A DNA stretch of 13,535 nucleotides from Verrucomicrobiota bacterium (GTDB lineage: Bacteria; Verrucomicrobiota; Verrucomicrobiia; Verrucomicrobiales; DEV007). The position numbers and the translations under genes are program-made. The stretch spans positions 1-13,535 of the forward strand of contig JAADHD010000371.1 in the NCBI GenBank assembly GCA_013152075.1. The letters run 5' to 3'. The notes under the pieces were generated by a model. That model saw only the letters and a program-made list of their open reading frames with translations. It did no database searches and was not told where the DNA came from. Positions 5,795 to 12,811 of the stretch are shown here, in pieces (within the stretch, counting starts at the first letter, position 1; the number at the start of each line of letters is the position of its first letter).

Positions 5795-8741
5795 ATTCAA
5801 AACCCGAGCACGCACGGTCGATATGCTGGGACGCCAGCAGATCGCAGGTATCCCCACTGCAATTAGTGAGCTTTTCAAGAATGCGCATGACGCCTATGCT
5901 GACCACGTAGAGATCGACTTCTTTAGATCTGACCGGCTTTTCATACTGCGTGATGATGGTATGGGAATGACACGGGAAGAATTTGAAAACCGCTGGCTAA
6001 CTATTGGCACTGAAAGCAAGCTAAATTCAAAAGCTATGCCTTTGCCTAAACAAGACGTATCAAAAACACGACGGACAATGCTTGGGGAAAAAGGTATCGG
6101 TCGCCTCTCTATCGCTATTATCGGCCCGCAAGTTCTTGTCATTACCCGCGCTAAAAGTACCGGCAAACCTCGTAATATAGTAGCTTCATTTCTAAACTGG
6201 GGAATCTTCGAAGTACCCGGAATAAACCTTGAGGATATAGAAATTCCCATAAGGGAGTTTTCTGAAGGAAATTTACCATCCGCAGAAGACATTCAGACTA
6301 TGGTTGATGAGTTCAGAAAAAATCTGCCACAGATTGGCAAAGAAAATAAGGGACTACAACAGCGTATTGAATCTGAATTAAAAGCTTTCTCTATTGACCC
6401 CATAGAAATTGATTCTTTTCTGGAAAGCACGGACTACTTGTCGCTAAATGCATATGGTTCAGGAACGCACTTTATTATTAAACCGGCAACAGAACTATTG
6501 ATAGATGATATTGACAGCAATTCGCTTGAGAAGGCATCTCCTTTGGAAAAGGCTCTACTCGGGTTTACTGACACAATGACCCCAAGCCACGAGCTACCTG
6601 TTATTACAACTTCATTTCGGGACTATAAAACAGACACTGTATTTAATGACCTGATTGACAAAGAACGCTTCTTTACACCCAATGAATTCAATAATGCTGA
6701 TCATAATATTATTGGCGAATTCGATAAGTATGGGCAGTTCAAAGGAACAATCTCCATCTACGGAGATAAATTTAAAAACCATATTATTCCATGGATGAAA
6801 AGCCAAGGATTACAAACTAAATGCGGACCGTTCAAAATTGCTTTCGCTGATGTGCAAGGAAAAGCACGCGAAACAACCATCCCAATGGAAGAATGGACTT
6901 TACTTACCGGAAAGATGGACCGGCTAGGAGGGCTCTATATCTTTAAGAATGGAATTCGAATACTTCCATATGGCGATACTGATTATGATTGGGTAGGCAT
7001 GGAGTACAGACGGACTAAATCTGCTCAGTATTACCATTTTTCCCATCGTCGCATTTTCGGAGCGATCAAAATCACAAGTAAAGAAAATGGTGCATTGACA
7101 GAAAAAGCAGGAAGGGAAGGATTTAGGGAAAATGAAGCATATCGGCAGTTAAAGAATATCCTTGAGAACTTTTTTCTTCAATTGGCTGCGGACTTCTTTA
7201 GAGAAGGTGGCACCAAAGCGGACATATTCATTGACAAAAAAGCGCACTTTAAAAAATTACAAAAAGCGGAAGAGATACGAGCAAAGCAAATTCGTGGTAG
7301 AAAGGGGAAGTTCGAATCTGAACTAGAAGCATTTTTCCGATTATACGATGAATCAATTCCCGAGAAGGATGCCTTCGGGATTGCCGAAAAGCTGGCTGAA
7401 CAATTAGAAACAGCAAAAGCAATAGCAAACCCACACCAGGCTGCTCGAGAGTTTCTAATTATAGAGGAACAATCGCTTCAGCAGCTTAAAGAACTGATTT
7501 CAAGGTACAAAATCAGCAAGCCAAAAATTGGCTTGTCTCAATCAACGTTGAAAGACTGGAATGATTATCAAAACGCTTTTATCGGCCTTCAGGTGAAGGT
7601 GTTTCAGCCTATTCAAGCAACCATCGAACAGGAGATTACCCTTGCGGCACAAGAAGCAAGGCTTGAGCTTGATCGGCGGTTAAGGATTAAGAGCGCTCTG
7701 AAGGCACGTGAAATAGAGGCAACTGTAGCCACAAATACGGAAAAGAAGAAAACAGCGGAACTGTTGGATAAGGTAGCTTCAGAAACAAAACAGGCAATCT
7801 CTCAAAGCATTAAAAATGTTTCAGACGAAATTGCCAAGGTATTTAGTGAATTCAATAGCCTAAACATTACTGAATTTCCTGACGAAGAGATAGTTAAAAA
7901 ACGGATCGAGTTGGAACTGCAAATAGAAGATGTTAGAAACCGTGAAGAACAATTCTTGATTGGAATCAGAAATCAGTTGGAAGCTATACAACTAGACGAT
8001 GACATGACCCAGCTCGACCAACTGGAAGCACTGGAACAAAAGGTCGTTTCACTAGAAGAAGCCGCTGATGCAGACCTTCAACTGACCCAAATGGGTATGG
8101 CTATTGAAGTGATTAATCATGAATTTAATAGCAGTATCCGCGGGGTAAGAAATCGCCTTCGTGAACTAAAAGCATGGGCCGAACTAAACGAAGGTATGGA
8201 GGATGTGTACTCTGGTATTCGGGCCAGCTTCGATCATTTAGACAGTTACCTAACGTTGTTCACCCCCCTGCACCGCAGATTGTATAGAACGGAAACAGAA
8301 TTTGACGGTGCTGATATTAATAAGTACCTAAACGACCTTTTTGGAGAACGTCTAAAACGTCATGATGTCGAGATCAAAGCAAGTAAGGCCTTTTTGAAAA
8401 GAACAATAATCGGATACCCCTCCTCCTTCTACCCTGTATTTGTAAATATCGTGGATAATGCCATTTTCTGGCTTAAAAATCGGACATCAGAAAAAATTGT
8501 ACAATTGAATATCGATGGAGATGACATGCTCATCAGCGATACCGGTCCGGGCATTTCTGAGCGAGACAGGGAGTCAATTTTTGAATTGGGCTTCACGCGG
8601 AAACCGGGGGGTCGTGGCATGGGCCTGCATATTTCCCGCAATGTGCTACAACGGGTTGGTTATACGCTATCCCTTGATCCTGGAAAGGTTGATGCAGGTG
8701 CTACCTTCAGGATTGCACCCCTCCAAGAGGAGGCAAAATAG
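5787..8741 (+). CDS. Dual GHKL ATPase: MutL/MORC-like N-terminal and histidine-kinase-like C-terminal domain
   Basis: This protein has 984 residues; ATG at 5787 lies after GAGGGAG and overlaps the methyltransferase by 8 bases. The N-terminal domain is a GHKL ATPase of the gyrase/Hsp90/MutL kind: SELFKNAHDA (27-36) with probable catalytic Glu28, DDGMGM (56-61), and lid GEKGIGRLS (100-108). A middle region of unclear fold follows. Long charged, probably coiled-coil helices run from about 490 to 760. The C-terminal part resembles a sensor kinase: EVINHEFNSSIRG with candidate phospho-acceptor His778, N-box VNIVDNA (886-892), DTGPGI (918-923) and GRGMGLHIS (942-950). There are no membrane segments, so it is cytoplasmic. 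MutL/MORC-type ATPases are known from predicted restriction operons. Joining one to a kinase-type domain, next to a receiver protein, suggests ATP-dependent DNA sensing that signals by phosphotransfer. That role is an inference. Confidence 0.85.
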   Translation: MGKFKTRARTVDMLGRQQIAGIPTAISELFKNAHDAYADHVEIDFFRSDRLFILRDDGMGMTREEFENRWLTIGTESKLNSKAMPLPKQDVSKTRRTMLGEKGIGRLSIAIIGPQVLVITRAKSTGKPRNIVASFLNWGIFEVPGINLEDIEIPIREFSEGNLPSAEDIQTMVDEFRKNLPQIGKENKGLQQRIESELKAFSIDPIEIDSFLESTDYLSLNAYGSGTHFIIKPATELLIDDIDSNSLEKASPLEKALLGFTDTMTPSHELPVITTSFRDYKTDTVFNDLIDKERFFTPNEFNNADHNIIGEFDKYGQFKGTISIYGDKFKNHIIPWMKSQGLQTKCGPFKIAFADVQGKARETTIPMEEWTLLTGKMDRLGGLYIFKNGIRILPYGDTDYDWVGMEYRRTKSAQYYHFSHRRIFGAIKITSKENGALTEKAGREGFRENEAYRQLKNILENFFLQLAADFFREGGTKADIFIDKKAHFKKLQKAEEIRAKQIRGRKGKFESELEAFFRLYDESIPEKDAFGIAEKLAEQLETAKAIANPHQAAREFLIIEEQSLQQLKELISRYKISKPKIGLSQSTLKDWNDYQNAFIGLQVKVFQPIQATIEQEITLAAQEARLELDRRLRIKSALKAREIEATVATNTEKKKTAELLDKVASETKQAISQSIKNVSDEIAKVFSEFNSLNITEFPDEEIVKKRIELELQIEDVRNREEQFLIGIRNQLEAIQLDDDMTQLDQLEALEQKVVSLEEAADADLQLTQMGMAIEVINHEFNSSIRGVRNRLRELKAWAELNEGMEDVYSGIRASFDHLDSYLTLFTPLHRRLYRTETEFDGADINKYLNDLFGERLKRHDVEIKASKAFLKRTIIGYPSSFYPVFVNIVDNAIFWLKNRTSEKIVQLNIDGDDMLISDTGPGISERDRESIFELGFTRKPGGRGMGLHISRNVLQRVGYTLSLDPGKVDAGATFRIAPLQEEAK
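8728..8733 (+). promoter_or_regulatory. Strong ribosome binding site that fixes a GTG start
   Basis: AGGAGG lies 9 bases before the GTG at 8743, inside the last codons of the GHKL gene. It decides the start of the receiver gene. The same frame stays open upstream to 8515, but there it only shadows the GHKL gene. Confidence 0.85.
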
Positions 8742-8742
8742 A

Positions 8743-10329
8743 GTGGCGTACAAATTCTCTGAAAGATCTCTGCAAGTTTGTCGAAATTTCTTACAATCAG
8801 CTGTAATAATTGACGATCGGGCATTTGATAAACCAATCAAATCGATTCCCAGGGCAGTAGAAAAACCTTTAAGAAGAGGACGGCCGCTCAGAGTAATTCA
8901 AAAAACATCCTCAAAAAACGAACACTACCTTGATACCCGTGCCTTAATTAAAAGTTTTGCAGATCATGGAATTATTTGCTCAGCATTAAAGTTTACTGAT
9001 TACAACGAGAACTCCATTTCATTCAAAAATACAGCAAAATTAGCTGATATTGCAATCATTGACTGGGAAATGGAGGACGAGAAAACAGGTGAGAATGCCC
9101 TAAAATTAATGTCTTCATTACTGGAAGATGACTTTTTAAGTCCGCAACGATTCAGATTGGTAACCATTTATACAGCAACATTAGACTTGGAAGATATCTC
9201 TCAAAAAATTGCCGCCCATATTCAAAAAGTTCATAAAAAAGAACTTGATATCGACCAAAATGGACTTCGGCTGGTTTACCAATCGATTGTCATTACAATT
9301 TATGCAAAAGACCCTCGAGGGATACCTGTGCACCTTCAAATCAATGCTGTGGATGAAGGAGGTCTACCCGAAAAATTGATCGCTTGTTTTTCAGAAAATA
9401 TTTCCGGAATATTGCCAAATACAGTTTTATCTGCCTTGACTGCTATTAGGCATTCAACCCATCGTATGCTAGCTCTATTTAATAAAAACCTCGATTATGC
9501 ATATCTAACGCACCGAGCCAGTTTACCGAAACCAGATGATTCGGCCTACCATTTGGAGGTGTTCATTGCAGAAGAAATAAAATCCATACTGACGAGTTAT
9601 GACTGCATTGGGTCAAATGCTTCGTTTCCTGTAATAGAAAAGTGGTTATTTGAAAAATACGAAAAGGAATATCAATTTACTTGCTCCGATGGCAACCTTA
9701 ATAGGGACACTATTTATAGTTGCCTTAAAGTAGGGAGCAGTAGCACCGAAATTAATATCAAAGGGGGGGGGAACAAACTATATCAGAAATTTTCACATCT
9801 GCTTTCAGGTAACGCAGCTATCGCATTCTCTAGTGATATCGAGCTATCAAGACTGTCAGTTCTGAAAACACGTTACAAAAACAGCGCGCCATACCTAACT
9901 ACTGGAGTAGTATTGCAGCAGCAGAAAGACAAGTCCCTTTGGGTATGCATACAGCCTAAATGTGACTCTGTAAGGCTTGAATTGAAATCAAGTAAGTTTC
10001 CACTTTTACCCATACTTCCCGGTGTCGGCGGAAAATCTACACTTCCCAAGTTGCGTGATAAGGATACTGAAAAGTTTTGCCATATTCTAATTCATCCTCA
10101 AAACTGCCGATCAATTGAATTTAAATCAGCAACAGTAGATAAGAGTCAAATTTACCCCATGCGAATTAAGGGGGAATGGATTTATCTATCTACCGAAAAA
10201 CATCGCTTTCAGTTTATTGCAGAGTTGAAAGATGAAGTAGCACAAAATGTACTAAATGATTTTGCGGCAACAACTGCCCGGGTTGGGACCAACCCGTCAG
10301 AATGGCTACGTAAAAGTGGTTCGGGATAA
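8743..10329 (+). CDS. Atypical response-regulator receiver protein, partner of the dual ATPase
   Basis: The GTG start at 8743 is one base after the GHKL stop and gives 528 residues. The N-terminal domain looks like an enlarged CheY-type receiver. SAVIIDDRAF supplies an acidic pair Asp24-Asp25. LADIAIIDWEM gives a candidate phospho-acceptor Asp107 at the end of a hydrophobic strand. RLVTIYTA carries Thr141/Thr144 at the position of the conserved Thr/Ser. The usual lysine after the fifth strand is not evident. A stretch of about 35 residues (30-65) separates the first strand from the first helix, longer than in CheY. The remainder (about 160-528) shows no DNA-binding helix-turn-helix or enzyme motif that I recognise. 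Directly after a kinase-like GHKL protein, it is most simply the relay's receiver and perhaps the switch for the nucleases that follow. It is AT-rich compared with hsdR. A G9 run interrupts the gene at 9763-9771. Confidence 0.75.
   Translation: MAYKFSERSLQVCRNFLQSAVIIDDRAFDKPIKSIPRAVEKPLRRGRPLRVIQKTSSKNEHYLDTRALIKSFADHGIICSALKFTDYNENSISFKNTAKLADIAIIDWEMEDEKTGENALKLMSSLLEDDFLSPQRFRLVTIYTATLDLEDISQKIAAHIQKVHKKELDIDQNGLRLVYQSIVITIYAKDPRGIPVHLQINAVDEGGLPEKLIACFSENISGILPNTVLSALTAIRHSTHRMLALFNKNLDYAYLTHRASLPKPDDSAYHLEVFIAEEIKSILTSYDCIGSNASFPVIEKWLFEKYEKEYQFTCSDGNLNRDTIYSCLKVGSSSTEINIKGGGNKLYQKFSHLLSGNAAIAFSSDIELSRLSVLKTRYKNSAPYLTTGVVLQQQKDKSLWVCIQPKCDSVRLELKSSKFPLLPILPGVGGKSTLPKLRDKDTEKFCHILIHPQNCRSIEFKSATVDKSQIYPMRIKGEWIYLSTEKHRFQFIAELKDEVAQNVLNDFAATTARVGTNPSEWLRKSGSG
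9763..9771 (+). repeat. Poly-G tract (G9) inside the receiver gene
   Basis: Nine consecutive G encode Gly341-Gly343 in an otherwise AT-rich gene (context ATCAAA, G9, AACAAA). Runs of this length are prone to slipped-strand gain or loss. One base change would end the protein early and remove about the last third. As read, the gene is in the ON state. Confidence 0.85.
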
Positions 10330-11080
10330 ACAACTGAGGATAAACTGGACAGAGCATGAGCTGCTGATAGCAATGAGCCTTTATTGTCGCCTGCCGTTCG
10401 GACAATGCAATAGCAGAAATAAGCTCGTCAATGAAGTTGCCAGTAAAATGGATAGAACCGCAGGTTCTATTTCCCGGAAACTCGGGAACATCGCATCGCT
10501 CGATCCTCGCCATCAGGCTCGTGGGGTAGGAGGGCTACCCAATAGCAGCAAACTAGACCGCAAGGTATGGGCAGAATTTCAAGATAACTGGTCGGCTATG
10601 GCAGAGAAGAGTGAAGCTGCATTTGGGGCCTTGATGGGTGAATCAGGCCAGGAAGAATATGTTACCGAGGTTAAACACCAGCTTGGACCTTCCGAGGTTG
10701 AGCGGGTAGTAAAAACACGCCGGCTCCAAACATTTTTTTTAGCTAGCTATGAAAATCGTTGTGCCTTGACAGGGATAGCCGTCCGCCGTTTGCTAGTTGC
10801 CAGTCATATCATTCCATGGAGCGAAAACGAAAGTCGACGCGCCGATCCAACCAACGGACTTTGCCTCAATGCTCTTCACGACAAGGCCTTTGATCGCCAC
10901 CTGATCACATTCGATGAAGATTACAGGCTCATGGTTTCAGGCATCTTGAAAAGGGGTGACATTCCCGAGTTTCAGTCTTCAAGTTTTGCCGAACTCGAAG
11001 GCACGATGCTTGCGCTACCTCACCGTTTCGCACCGGATTTCCAAGCCTTAGAAGAACACCGAAAAGCCTTTGTTGGTTAG
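10316..11080 (+). CDS. HNH endonuclease, probable restriction nuclease of the cassette
   Basis: HNH enzymes cut DNA with a ββα-metal site. From the GTG at 10316 the product is 254 residues; the start overlaps the receiver gene by 14 bases, so translation is probably coupled. The frame stays open further upstream, but the conserved N-terminus begins near NWTEHELLIAMSLYCRLPFG (10-29), which favours this start. That first part (about 10-65) resembles a helical DNA-binding module with SISRKLGNIASLDP. The HNH domain has Cys149 (NRCALTG), His164 (ASHIIPW), Asn180 (PTNGLCLN) and His188 (ALHDKAFD), the pattern of the HNH_2 type. All three catalytic positions are present. Together with the upstream methyltransferase it gives a modification/cutting pair as in a type II system; the target is unknown. 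A T8 run at 10733-10740 is another possible slip site. Confidence 0.88.
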   Translation: MVRDKQLRINWTEHELLIAMSLYCRLPFGQCNSRNKLVNEVASKMDRTAGSISRKLGNIASLDPRHQARGVGGLPNSSKLDRKVWAEFQDNWSAMAEKSEAAFGALMGESGQEEYVTEVKHQLGPSEVERVVKTRRLQTFFLASYENRCALTGIAVRRLLVASHIIPWSENESRRADPTNGLCLNALHDKAFDRHLITFDEDYRLMVSGILKRGDIPEFQSSSFAELEGTMLALPHRFAPDFQALEEHRKAFVG

Positions 11081-11103
11081 CAATAAAATGGGGCAGTGTG
11101 GTT

Positions 11104-11140
11104 TTGATGTTACACATTCCACCAATGTGAAAAATATCAA
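11104..11140. repeat. Extended imperfect palindrome between the HNH and vsr genes
   Basis: CACATT (11113-11118) and AATGTG (11124-11129) pair perfectly around CCACC. Outside them TTGATGTT (11104-11111) and AATATCAA (11133-11140) pair with one G-T position. As RNA this is a 14-pair interrupted hairpin; as DNA it could be an operator. It is the main structure in the 125-base gap before vsr. No T-run follows, so it is not a standard terminator. Confidence 0.45.
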
Positions 11141-11205
11141 TGCGTTTGGGATCAGAATGATTGACCTCAATATCACAATTATCAAAACTAAGGCACCTTC
11201 GCAAA

Positions 11206-11652
11206 TTGACAGACATTGTTGACAAGAAGACACGGTCCAGGATGATGAGTGGAATCAAGGGGGCTGATACCAAGCCTGAAATGCTTGTTAGAAAAGGCCT
11301 GCATGCCAAGGGGTTCCGGTATAGATTACATGAGAAAAATCTCCCCGGTAGACCTGACCTCTATTTTCCCAAATTTAAAGCAGTCATACAGGTTAATGGT
11401 TGTTTCTGGCACAAACACCACTGCAAATATTTCAAATTGCCGTCTTCCCGGCCGGAGTTTTGGCGAAAAAAGTTGGAAGCCAACGCCGTAAGGGACGAAC
11501 GCAACCAGTACCAACTAAGCGAACAAGGGTACCGTACTCTGATTATTTGGGAGTGTGCTTTCAGGGGGCAGCCAGAAAGGGTTGCTAAAGAAGTGCTATC
11601 AGTTGCTGCTGGCTGGTTGGAAAAAGGGAATTGTGATCTGGTTATACCCTAA
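11206..11652 (+). CDS. vsr: Very short patch repair endonuclease (Vsr)
   Basis: Vsr nicks DNA 5' of the T in T:G mismatches left when 5-methylcytosine deaminates, so it partners the cytosine methyltransferase of this cassette. I chose the TTG at 11206 because it gives a 148-residue protein that aligns without gaps to my recollection of E. coli Vsr from residue 1. The frame is open back to 11161, but that part is not conserved. Glu25, catalytic Asp51 (LPGRPD), Cys66, Trp68, His69, His71, Cys73 and Cys117 (IIWECAFRG) fall at the same numbers as in E. coli; Cys66, His71, Cys73 and Cys117 are the zinc ligands. The residues matching Thr63 and His64 are Val63 and Asn64, a change beside the active site. 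The gene is 125 bases after the HNH gene. Confidence 0.92.
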   Translation: MTDIVDKKTRSRMMSGIKGADTKPEMLVRKGLHAKGFRYRLHEKNLPGRPDLYFPKFKAVIQVNGCFWHKHHCKYFKLPSSRPEFWRKKLEANAVRDERNQYQLSEQGYRTLIIWECAFRGQPERVAKEVLSVAAGWLEKGNCDLVIP

Positions 11653-11769
11653 AAGCTGCGTATTCCGGCGAGTATGAACACCGATTCCGGTTCTTTGTGC
11701 ACGGTGAAGCTCGCGCTCTGCCCGGTACAGTTCTATACCGCAACAAATCGCTCTGTGTTGGCTCGATGA

Positions 11770-11798
11770 TTGACAATTCCCATTTTGGGAATGATAAT
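11770..11798 (+). promoter_or_regulatory. Strong sigma-70 promoter for the regulator-HEPN-hsdM operon
   Basis: TTGACA (11770-11775) is a perfect -35 box. Seventeen bases later GATAAT (11793-11798) is a -10 box with one mismatch. Transcription should begin near 11805. The 17-base spacer is itself a complete palindrome, so the promoter is built around an operator. The stretch between vsr and this promoter (11653-11769) shows no gene or terminator that I can support. Confidence 0.85.
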
Positions 11799-11813
11799 TC
11801 CCAAAATGGGAAT
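11776..11813. promoter_or_regulatory. Tandem palindromic operators inside and over the promoter
   Basis: The left site is ATTCCCA-TTT-TGGGAAT (11776-11792) and the right site is ATTCCCA-AAA-TGGGAAT (11797-11813). Arms are identical and perfect, and centres are 21 bp apart, two helical turns, so two dimers would bind the same face. The left site fills the -35/-10 spacer exactly. The right site overlaps the -10 box and the predicted start of transcription. The winged-helix gene directly downstream is the obvious candidate to bind here and repress its own operon. Confidence 0.8.
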
Positions 11814-11826
11814 TAAGATAACAAGC

Positions 11827-12399
11827 ATGGGTGATGCACTTTTTACCAGAACACAGCGACAAGTGTTGAGCCTGCTTTTTGGAAACCCGGACCGGAGTTT
11901 CTATTCGAACGAGATTGTTCGCTTGGCCAATGCGGGAATCGGAACCGTTCATCGGGAACTTAAGCGGCTTGAATCCGTTGGCTTGATCAAGTCGAAAAAG
12001 GTCGGAAATCAAAAACACTACCAGGCAAACAAAGAGGCCCCAATTTTCGAGGAACTGAAAAGTATCGTTGCAAAAACCTTCGGTATAGCGGATCGGATGC
12101 GCGAAGCGCTAGAGCCACTGCAAGAAAGGGTAGTCGCTGCATTCATTTACGGTTCGGTGGCCGGCAATACCGATTCGGCACATAGTGATATTGATCTAAT
12201 GTTGATTAGCGACGAAATAACATACCAGGAAGTGATTCAGGTTTTGATGGGCGTCGAACAAGAGCTGGCCCGGCCGGTCAATCCCGTGGTCATGGGATGC
12301 GAGGAATGGCACCGTAAGTTGGATGTAGACGGGGGGTTCGTTGGGCGCATAATGGATAAATCAAAAATATTTCTGATCGGATCGGAAGATGACCTCTAA
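11827..12399 (+). CDS. Winged-helix regulator fused to a minimal nucleotidyltransferase (MNT)
   Basis: From the ATG at 11827 the product is 190 residues. I prefer this start because MGDALFTRTQRQVLSLLFGN begins the conserved domain and the frame upstream runs through the operators; an ATG at 11806 would add seven residues. Residues 1-70 form a winged-helix domain (FYSNEIVRLANAGIGTVHRE, then a KVGNQKHY wing). Residues 100-190 form an MNT fold with the signature Gly109-Ser110 and Asp121-Ile-Asp123 (YGSVAGNTDSAHSDIDLML). MNT proteins transfer nucleotides to a protein partner, classically a HEPN toxin in MntA/HepT pairs, and the next gene is a HEPN protein overlapping by 11 bases. The added DNA-binding domain and the adjacent operators make this protein probably also the autoregulator of the hsdM operon, an inference from layout. 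Confidence 0.85.
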   Translation: MGDALFTRTQRQVLSLLFGNPDRSFYSNEIVRLANAGIGTVHRELKRLESVGLIKSKKVGNQKHYQANKEAPIFEELKSIVAKTFGIADRMREALEPLQERVVAAFIYGSVAGNTDSAHSDIDLMLISDEITYQEVIQVLMGVEQELARPVNPVVMGCEEWHRKLDVDGGFVGRIMDKSKIFLIGSEDDL

Positions 12400-12811
12400 C
12401 AATTTGGAAAACCTTGCGAGCATCGGCAAGCTGAAAAGAGAGCGCACCAGCCAGTCTGAATTTGACGGGCTGGTTCAATCCGGACGTAGACGGCTGGCGG
12501 ATGCGCGAGTCACAAATTTGTCGCTCGAAGGCCGTTTTGATCTGGCCTACAATGCATCTCACGCACTTTCGCTGGCAGCATTGCGTTGGCATGGCTACCG
12601 CTCTGATAGCCGTTATCTGGTATTTCAGTGCCTGCCATTTACGCTCGGCATGGAGCCAGCGCAATGGCGGCTCTTGTCGCTGTGCCATGAACGACGCAAC
12701 CTGGCTGAGTACGAAGGGCATCTGGATGTGGAGGAAAAACTGGTTGCCGAGCTGATTGACATGGCTGAAGTCATAGCGGAAAAAGTTGAAGCATTAGGGG
12801 AGTTGACATGA
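12389..12811 (+). CDS. HEPN-domain protein, partner of the nucleotidyltransferase
   Basis: This 140-residue, all-helical protein overlaps the regulator by 11 bases and hsdM by 4 (ATGA). It has the HEPN pattern: RFDLAYNASHALSLAALRWHGY (49-70), then CHERRNLAEYEGH (99-111). The classical HEPN RNase motif is Arg followed by four to six residues and His. Here Arg103-Asn104 leads to Tyr108 in the usual His place, with a later His111, so ribonuclease activity is uncertain. HEPN and MNT genes next to type I restriction genes are a recurrent arrangement. The pair may be a toxin-antitoxin guard for the restriction operon, or an accessory that tunes it. It is soluble, with no signal peptide. Confidence 0.8.
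   Translation: MTSNNLENLASIGKLKRERTSQSEFDGLVQSGRRRLADARVTNLSLEGRFDLAYNASHALSLAALRWHGYRSDSRYLVFQCLPFTLGMEPAQWRLLSLCHERRNLAEYEGHLDVEEKLVAELIDMAEVIAEKVEALGELT

Noticed and set aside
8515..8742. Upstream extension of the receiver gene frame
   Set aside because: It overlaps the conserved C-terminal kinase motifs of the GHKL gene in another frame, and the AGGAGG at 8728-8733 places the start at 8743.
11161..11205. Earlier TTG start for vsr
   Set aside because: The extra 15 residues are unlike Vsr, while TTG at 11206 gives a gap-free match to my recollection of E. coli Vsr from residue 1.
11723..11740. CGGTA/TACCG inverted repeat as terminator after vsr
   Set aside because: The stem is only five pairs with an eight-base loop and no T-run follows.
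11653..11769. Possible remnant of an insertion sequence between vsr and the promoter
   Set aside because: The stretch with two TTCCGG copies looked vaguely familiar, but there are no terminal repeats, target duplication or transposase motif to support it.
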